Assembly (NCBI GenBank): GCA_030765065.1
Contig: CM060990.1
Coordinates: 211,769,290-211,833,289 of the forward strand
Length of the DNA: 64,000 nt
Source of the DNA: Deroplatys truncata
Taxonomy: Eukaryota; Arthropoda; Insecta; Mantodea; Mantidae
Reading direction: 5' to 3'
Each line of letters opens with the position of its first letter. Position 1 is the first letter of the stretch. Positions 57,040-64,000 of the stretch are shown here, in pieces. The notes under the pieces were generated by a model. The model was not told the DNA's origin. It ran no database searches and saw only the letters and a program-made list of their open reading frames with translations. A program made the translations under genes and the position numbers.

Positions 57040-59586
57040 TATCTTTTGCACTATTTGTAAGCTGTAATGTCCATATGCATATGCCGTTATGCCATCCTCG
57101 ACAATAAGTCTTTTATAATCATATGGAGTCAATGTAATTTTAATCACTTGCTCTGTGACAAGAGCATGCTCCCGGGACAGGATCAGATTCTAGGGCACTC
57201 TTATGATTTCTCTGGTTTTAAGACAGTTAGAATAACTTTCGAATGTGTCGTACTGATTAATAGAACTACCTATATGCCTTTAATCTTTTTATCATTGAGC
57301 CGTGGATATCTAGTGCATACATCTTAGGTCATAGTCCGACAAAGCACTGGATAATTTTACCATTAACCTCATCTTTACATTTCCCAAGCAGCTTCTTGTT
57401 TAGAGCTGAATAGCATATATGGCTTGTAGAATAATCAGCTGTATCCAGGTGCTCAAGAAAACGTAGCTTGCCCTTGTATACATCTTTAGTTCTTACTCGA
57501 TGAATGAATGAATCAGTGTCCATATACATAAGCTTCAGGTTTAAAGCTCCATAATACGGTAGCAACACATCATAGTGATAGTGGTACATTAATATCTTGG
57601 AAATGTCCAGCACATTCATTCCAGTGTATACAGGCTTGTTGAACACAGTCTGTCGGGATGCCATATGCACAGCAGCTAGGTTAGTAGCATATACTGTTCG
57701 ATCGATAAACCTAGGCTTGGCAATTAACCTTTCCAGAGTCTTCTCGTTTGTCACAATCCATATATCTACACGATTACGCAGGTTTTCCATAGTTTTACAG
57801 AACATAGCGTTGTTGAACACTTTGTAGAGATCCTTCTTAAAATCTTTTGCAGCCTGTTGTCGTAGTCTGTTCTTAAATTCCACATAAGCTTTTAATCACT
57901 GCGACTGTCGGAATTGTAGCACAAGATGGATTTTTATTAGCCGTAGTCGATGACTAAGAGCTTGCTTCAAAGCCATGTAATGTACTACATACTTATTTCG
58001 AGGTCCAAGATGAGATATCAGTATCTTTGTGGTTGAGTCCTTAGCCTTCTTACACTCAGGCAGGAAAAGCAGGTCGTTGTGTAGATCGAAAAAGTTCTGC
58101 AGGATACTCCATGTCACCATCTAATATGTATACATGAGGATCATATTCTGGTGGTCTTTCTAATGCGATTGTTTCAGCTGACACCCACACAAATCCATCT
58201 TAAGGGAGGGCGTGACACATGGCCCAAACATATTGGTTATGGGCTTTCTCACATGTAATAAATTGGGTTTGTCTCGAAGGATTATACTTCTCTATGCAGG
58301 CGTTGTTTGCTTCGGCATACCGGTGGGAAATTGGGCATAAACCTCCTCTTATGCCAGATTCCACCATAAGTAATTAGTCATAATCCTGTAACAATTCCAG
58401 CTGAATTCCTGTATACAGCAACATGGCGTCCCATGTAAGTCCTAGAGATGTAAAATAATGTGCAGGGTCGACTTTATGTGTTTTGAGGTTTTGATCCCTA
58501 AATGTCTCAAAGACATCAGCTAGAAGAGGTACATCAGATATTAAATAGAGGTCGCTTTACCCACCCAGGTATCTTACACCAAACAGCTGCCATACGTTTC
58601 TAGCATGATCATAGCCAGCATCACTAATTTCTTCTTCATTTAATCTATTGTAGAAGGAGTCCTTAGGAGGTAGGTAGGTTTCGTTCAAAACATCCCATGA
58701 TGTGACGTAATCATAGGGAAATTCTCCCTCACGAGTCATCAACTTCATCTTGTCTTCTCCGCAGTGTTTCAGTGTTTCAGGGTATGATGTTGGATTTTTC
58801 ACTAGCTTAGCTAAGCTTGTACTGAGAAACCGAAAGCTATCCACAAACCAAAGCTTTATATCTCCTACATACTTTGAGAATAATATATAGCTTTCTTCAG
58901 AGCTAGGAATTACTTCCACCCGCTCACTTGTACATCCCAGCTCCTTAACAATGAAGTGTGAGTCATACCCACTGAGGTTGTGCATGAAGACTGGAATATA
59001 TTTAGGTTTCTTGAAGGCTAAACTACATTCATTATGTAGACTTCCGCGATATTCACCACTGATTTGATCATGGTTGCGTACTTTGTAGTTCTCTTCAGTA
59101 ATTTTTTACACACAAGTAGCACACTGTAGAGAAGTTGAAATCCATCTGCTGTTGACTTGTAAGTTTCAGAGGCATGGCAGATTTGTATATATTATTAATT
59201 TCCTTTGCAAAGGATGTCAGGTATTTCATAAACTTCTGAGCAGCTTCAACACCACGATATATATAGGAATGCTTAGGAAGACCAGTTTCCAGATGTTCAC
59301 CGTCGGATGACGGTTTAACGTAAACGCAGAAACTCATGGGTACATGGTGCTGATAAAGGGTTGTATATGAGGTTTCAGGATCAGGTATACACGTATGATA
59401 TGGTGTGAGAATGCTTTCAAAATCTGCGTAGATGTCGTAATGTAGTTTCAACAACCTTTTAAAATTTTTAAATTGTACAATGGATTTCTCCTTGGTAGGC
59501 ATAACTACCTTTGCAATACCGTGTTGATTACATATGGCAGCATAGTCTTGTAGCTTTTCCAGTCCACTTAAGTCATTTTCAGAACT

Positions 59587-59648
<62 letters not shown>

Positions 59649-60639
59649 ACGTAGTGTTTTCCACCACTGTCACTCAATAGTAGGAGGTCACGATGTTCAG
59701 GTGGTTCAGTCTCAGCGACCTGTATCGGATACACTTCATGCTTCTCATCCAGGCCGAAGAAGTTGATAGACATACTGCTAAGCCTCTCATATTTAGGTTT
59801 TTAAAAAAGTGGCGTAGGGTAAGAAACGCAGCTGAAGTCTTATTTATTTTGAAGCTATTCGTATTTGCTCACGCGTTGTGCATCTTTCTCAACGACTTTG
59901 GATAATACATAAAGCATCACTCATCGTTACAATTCTGAGTGTTGATGCAGGCTTTTCTCGCTTCAACAGTTCGTGACAGGGGTATATAACTACTTTCTCG
60001 TAATGAATTGTACTTGTTAATACGAAGGCTAACCCCTTCCGCAGCAAGCAGAGCCCAGTTGATACCCTTAGGTTGTGATTCCTCCATTTCACTAACCAAC
60101 TTCTTCATTTTCGTTTCAAACACAGTGTCCAGATCCGTTTCTAAGAAAACAGCTTGTTTCCGAGTTTTAAATGTTTTATTACGGGGTTCTCCGATACTGT
60201 AAACAAAGCTACACTCAGCCATTAGATTAATTTTCACCTTCTTGTGATTACCAAGCTCTTTATGTACAGTCTGGATTAACCCCTGTGTCACCTCATACAG
60301 GTACATATCCAGGTCCTTAGTTGATTCACAGCGTATAAAATAGGATTTCAAGCGTCTACTGAATGACGCTTCATGTTCTTCCTTGTCACAGACATCCATT
60401 GTAGATAATAACTCTCGTTTAGTAGGTTTCAATCCACGTTTCTTCTCAGGTCTGTTTATTTCGCATGCATCTTCGTGTCGCCAGCACTTATATCTGCCTT
60501 TGAAGGTTACATTACAATATTTAAATGCGAATAGCTTCCTACAACGTAGCTTATGCCTTGTTTTATCATAACCGAGGAGGAATTTCTTGCCGCATTTACC
60601 ACAAGAATATCCTGAAGCTTTATATGCGGACTTATTCAT
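57040..60639 (-). pseudogene. Family B DNA polymerase, copy C, broken
   Basis: Start chosen at conserved MNKSAYKASGYSCG (60,639). An upstream in-frame Met at 60,783 is possible, but the MNKS start is shared with copy A. The N-terminal fingers (YSCGKCGKKF; RHEDACEINRPE) are intact, followed by about 190 residues open to near 59,917. The second finger (CKRCFTH in A and B) has been lost and replaced by a TA microsatellite at 59,588-59,650. YADFESIL (exonuclease I) is intact near 59,425. At 59,137 the frame is the ancestral one, without the A/B frameshift. HNLSGYDSHF is intact. Motif A reads CEKAHNQY with Lys (58,245-58,247) replacing Asp. Motif B reads MFCKTMENLRNR with Cys for Gly. Motif C YMDTDS (57,509-57,520) is intact. 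At least six stops or shifts. Confidence 0.85.
59588..59650. repeat. (TA)n(TG)n microsatellite inside polymerase copy C
   Basis: About 21 AT units followed by about eight GT units. In A and B the same place has only TATATATACG and is followed by the sequence for a zinc finger, which is missing here. On the minus strand the repeat reads as Thr-His then Ile-Tyr repeats and stays open. Confidence 0.9.
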
Positions 60640-61139
60640 CTTTACTGTGATGTAATAACGTATTAACCCTTCTTCAATGCAATATACGCCTCTTCCCATT
60701 GATAACACTTTATAAAACCGATTATTTTCTAAGAGAACAACGATGTTGACACCTAGGAGATGATTAGCAGAATGAAGTCCCATGTCCGAGATCCCCCTAT
60801 TTATTGAGGAGGCACGAACCTTTTTTTTAGATCAATTATATACTGAATTTTAATACTAAAAACTGTGATTAAGCGTCAAAGCGCTTATATTTCAATTCGC
60901 GTTACTGATGCTCGGTTGTATACGTAGGTCTTCGCGCATGTTCGGGTGCTTGGTAGAAGTCAACGCATATCGATGTATTCGTAGACATTCGTATAGGTTC
61001 GGGGGCTTAGAGTGAGCGTTTGAAGTATTGCGAGGATGCATGTATTGCCGGTGTGTGCGCGTGTACGTGTGAGGAAACGCGGGATAGCTAGTAAGGATGA
61101 TGAACGATCCGTCAGCCGAGCAAGGGATAAGTATCCTTT

Positions 61140-61304
61140 AAGCAATCAGTCAGCATACGCCTCGGAACCTAGAAGCACAAAGATGCGAATGAAATAAAAT
61201 TAAGGAAAGGAAATCGCGCTACCAAATACCACTCCGGAGATCGCCTGCAGACCAGGTAACCAGGGACCCTAGAAGCACACGTAAAAGTGCGAATGAAATT
61301 ATGT
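61140..61304. repeat. Centre of palindrome 2: degraded 148-bp SINE-like units
   Basis: Contains CCTAGAAGCACAAAGATGCG, AGGAAATCGCGCTACC, CCACTCCGGAGATCGCCTGC and a second CCTAGAAGCACACGT, i.e. one full and one partial unit of the array at 42,165-43,290. It joins copy C's upstream region directly to the truncated polymerase of copy D. Confidence 0.65.
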
Positions 61305-61319
61305 GTTTTAGACATTTAG

Positions 61320-62742
61320 AGATCAAACCCTTAAAACACAGAAAGTCAACCCTGCCCATTATTTTACCTCTCCGGAATTTACATGGGACGCCATGATACT
61401 CTATGCAGCAATTCAGCTGTAATTGTTACAGGATTATGACTAATTACTCATGGTGGAATCCGACATAAGAGGAGGTTTATGCCAAGTTTCCCACCGGTAT
61501 GCCGAAGCAAACAACGCCTATATGGAGAAGTATGATCAGTTGAGACCAACCGAATTTATTACATATGAGGATGCCAATAACCAATATGGTTGGGCCCTGA
61601 GCCACGCCCTTTCTTATGGTGGAATTAGAACGATTTGAAGAATATGATTCTCTTGGATACACATTAGAAGTTGACATGGAGTAAGCAGCAGAACTACACG
61701 ATCTGCACAACGACCTACCGTTCCTGCCTGAACGTACGAAGGCTAAGAACTCAACTACAAAGAAACTGTTACCTCATTTTGGACCTCGAAAGAAGTATGT
61801 AGTACGTTACATGGCTTTGATCCAAGCTCTTAATCATGGACTACGACTAATAAAAATCCATCGTGTGCTAGAATTCCAACAGTCGCAGTGGTTAAAACCT
61901 TATGTGGAATTTAACAACAGACTACGACAACAGGCTGCAAATGATTTTGAGAGAGATATCTACAAACTGTTCAACAATGCTATGTTCTGTAAAACTATGG
62001 AGAACCTACGTAATCGTGTGGATATACGGTTGGTGACAAAGGAGAAGACTGGAAAAGTTAATTGCCAAGCCATTGTACATCGATCGAACAATATATGCTA
62101 CCAACCTAGCTGCTGTGCGTATGTCATTCCGACAGATTGTGTTCAACAAGCCTATATACATTGGAATGAGTGCGTTGGACATCTGCAAGACATTAATGTA
62201 CCACATTACTATGATGTGTTGTTACCGTATTATGGAGCTGCAAACCTGAAGCTTATGTATATGGACTCTGATTTATTAATTTATCGAGTGAGAACTGAAG
62301 ATGTGTACCAGGGCAAGCAAGGTTTTCTTGAGCACCTGGATACAGTTGATTATTCTACAAGCCATATATGCTATTCAGCTCTAAAAAAGAAGCTGCTTGG
62401 GAAGTTGAAAAATGAGGCAAATGGTAAAATCATCCAGCGCTTTGTCAGACTACGACCTAAGATGTATGCGCAGGATATCTACGGCTCAATGATAAAAAAG
62501 AATAAAGGCATACAGTTAGTGCTATTAATCAGTACGACACATTCGAAAGTTATACTGACCGTCTCAAAACCAGAGAAATCATAAGAGCACCCATGAATCT
62601 GATCCTGTCTCGGGAGCATGCATTTGCCGCAGTGCAAGTGAATGAAATTACATTGACTCCATACGATGATAAAAGACTTATTGCCGAGGATGGTATAACG
62701 ACATATGCATACGGACATTACAGAATTACAAATATTGCATAA
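61320..62742 (+). pseudogene. Family B DNA polymerase, copy D, C-terminal part only
   Basis: The exonuclease domain is absent. Motif A reads YEDANNQYGWAL, and this is the only copy that still has the catalytic Asp (61,570-61,572). A stop follows at about 61,637. Motif B reads MFCKTMENLRNR, with the same Cys as copy C. Two indels at about 62,048 and 62,200 put the intervening 50 codons out of frame. Motif C reads YMDSDLL (62,262-62,275), so DTDS is altered. A further shift lies near 62,510, and the terminal stop is at 62,740. It shares with C a three-codon insertion (EANN, 61,504-61,512). Confidence 0.82.
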
Positions 62743-63204
62743 GATAATGTAAGTTGAACATGAAGATTTTCTCTGTGAGCCTCTGTGAATCTTAAAAAAT
62801 GAAGTTTACTCATGTACGGTGTATGCATTTAGCAGACGCCTGATGAAGAAAGAGGAATAAGAAGATGTGAGGGAAGGAGTTAGCCCTGCCATTACGAGCA
62901 ATCTTGGTGTTGGTCTCGAGCATAGATAAAAGGGAGATGCACCTACAACGAACTAAAATAAAGGTATATTGAGGTAAAACCTTTCAATTAAGACTTTGAA
63001 ATAATAACATCTGAATGAAACATCGCAATCTTACTGAAAGAAGATCAAGGTTATCCCTGTTTAGCCAGATTGGGTTAGCCGATGACTGAGAAGAATAGAT
63101 GATGAGAGGATGGTCTGGGATTGATTAGGTTAAACTAGGTTAGGTTCGCGTAATGATTGTCTATGTTAGGAAGTATGGGTTAGCTTAGGTTGTCTTAGCA
63201 ATGG

Positions 63205-63590
63205 GTTGGTTACGTGTTGTTCTTACGTTTTGCTACGTGGTTACGTTTACTGGTTACGTTGATTGCGTATTATTATTCGTGTTACGTTTCTGGTTACGAT
63301 ATGTCACGTGGTGTTACCTGGTTACGTGCTTATGTTACGTGATGCTACGTGCTTATGTTACGAGGTGTTACGTTGGTTACGCCTTTCACGTGGTTACGTG
63401 CTTATGTTATCTACTGTGAGGTCTCGTTACGTCTTGTCACGTGGTTACGTGCTTATGTTACGTAGTGTGACATCTTGTCATGTGGTTACGTGCTTATGTT
63501 ATGTTGTGTTACGCTGTTATATTACGTGGTGTTACGTCGCCTTTTCAGGTGGCTACGTGGCGTTACGCCTTGTTACGTGGTTAGGTTAGA
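63205..63590. repeat. ACGTAAC short-repeat array, copy D
   Basis: Read as GGTTACGTGCTTATGTTACG and GTCACGTGG units, inverse of the arrays in A and C. Longest of the four (about 385 bp). The open frames across it are artefacts. Confidence 0.85.
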
Positions 63591-64000
63591 CGATGATAGG
63601 ATTGGATAGATAATGAGAGGATGATCCAGAACATGCAAGGTAGAGGGATAGGTTAGGGCGTATACTTCAATATATCTTTACTGAAAACCGTTATACAGTT
63701 TATCCCTCTCCGTCTCGCACACTAACTGTTTAACATATAAAAAGTTTGTAATATTTGGAATGAAGTATATAAAAGTGTTGTAGCATTGGATGAGAAATGT
63801 TTTTAATCTAATTACTCTCTATATTACCATGAATACCTGTGACGCTATTTGAATTAGCTCTGAAAATGACTTAAATACCTGTGATACTACCCGAATCATG
63901 CGAAATTACCTTAAATAGCTCTGGTACGAATTGCTGCTCTGAAATACCATGAACACTTGTACTACTAACCGGTTTACCCTACAGATACACTTATTTACGT
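63591..64000. repeat. Conserved AT-rich linker, copy D (partial)
   Basis: Inverse of 55,846-56,470 with high similarity to it (for example AACTGTTTAACATATAAAAA and TGACGCTATTTGAATTA). Cut by the window end. Confidence 0.65.

Larger units (their letters stand above)
54476..61140 (-). mobile_element. Polinton-like DNA polymerase element, copy C (arm of palindrome 2)
   Basis: Same architecture and orientation as copy A, with the outer end near 54,476 (TATAGAGGGTTTCTGGAGCA, matching the A and B termini imperfectly). It has a longer subterminal array, a shortened ACGTAAC array (about 100 bp), a complete N-terminal polymerase region, and the same upstream region to about 61,140. It is more diverged from A and B than these are from each other. 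Confidence 0.7.
61305..64000 (+). mobile_element. Polinton-like DNA polymerase element, copy D (arm of palindrome 2, runs off the window)
   Basis: Mirror of copy C, but it begins in the middle of the polymerase gene (position equivalent to A 39,350), so about half the gene is missing. Polymerase C-terminus, spacer, ACGTAAC array and the start of the linker are in the expected order. The 71-bp array and outer terminus should lie beyond 64,000. Confidence 0.7.

Noticed and set aside
59095..59673. Open frame with Thr-His and Ile-Tyr runs as a distinct repeat protein
   Set aside because: It is polymerase copy C reading through a TA/TG microsatellite, not a separate gene.
35709..64000. Classical complete Polinton/Maverick with integrase and capsid genes
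   Set aside because: I looked on both strands for an integrase core, Walker-type ATPase, cysteine protease and capsid-like frames between and around the polymerase copies and found none.

Overview
The window is eukaryotic, almost certainly from an arthropod and most likely an insect. It is AT-rich, carries several Tc1/mariner families typical of insects, several tRNA-derived SINE families, a Tx1/L1-like LINE, a Gypsy LTR element and relics of a viral-type (Polinton-like) family B DNA polymerase. I see no host gene and no functional tRNA or rRNA gene. The only long intact reading frames are the two LINE ORFs. Species-level assignment is not possible from what I can see.

Layout. (1) 1-621: pyrimidine-rich DNA with several CCAAT motifs, ending in a GC-rich 149-bp inverted-repeat element. 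(2) 632-15,800: a very large inverted repeat. Its left arm (632-5,880) and right arm (about 10,200-15,800) share nested relics: a transposase fragment, a tRNA-SINE and a palindromic mariner derivative. The spacer holds a dead mariner (6,210-7,484). The right arm alone carries a second dead mariner (12,021-13,288), for which the left arm preserves the empty site. (3) 17,458-about 22,300: a LINE on the minus strand with complete ORF1 and ORF2. (4) 22,740-26,537: a degraded mariner-like transposase, a SINE and a DD41D (rosa-type) mariner with long terminal repeats. (5) 27,105-31,477: a SINE, a small MITE and an old, internally deleted Gypsy element on the minus strand. (6) 31,490-35,700: degenerate repeats and low-complexity DNA.

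(7) 35,709-64,000: the most unusual part. Four copies (A-D) of a protein-primed-type DNA polymerase B gene lie in two head-to-head pairs. A (minus) and B (plus) form one palindromic unit at 35,709-50,268. C (minus) and D (plus) form a second, starting near 54,476 and running off the window. Going outward from the polymerase, each arm has a block of ACGTAAC-type short repeats, a conserved AT-rich linker, and a subterminal array of units of about 71 bp. Three arms end at the same terminal sequence; D's terminus lies outside. The centres of both palindromes carry tandem units of about 148 bp that resemble SINE bodies.

All four polymerase copies are broken, but the breaks are informative. A and B share a frameshift that C lacks. 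C and D share a three-codon insertion that A and B lack. So the arms of a pair are closer to each other than to the other pair, even though both pairs have the same outer architecture. This fits either a mobile element whose very long terminal inverted repeats each contain the polymerase gene, or repeated head-to-head dimerisation of a linear Polinton-like element followed by arm homogenisation. Integrase, ATPase, protease and capsid genes of classical Polintons were not seen, so nothing here would be an autonomous element as it stands.
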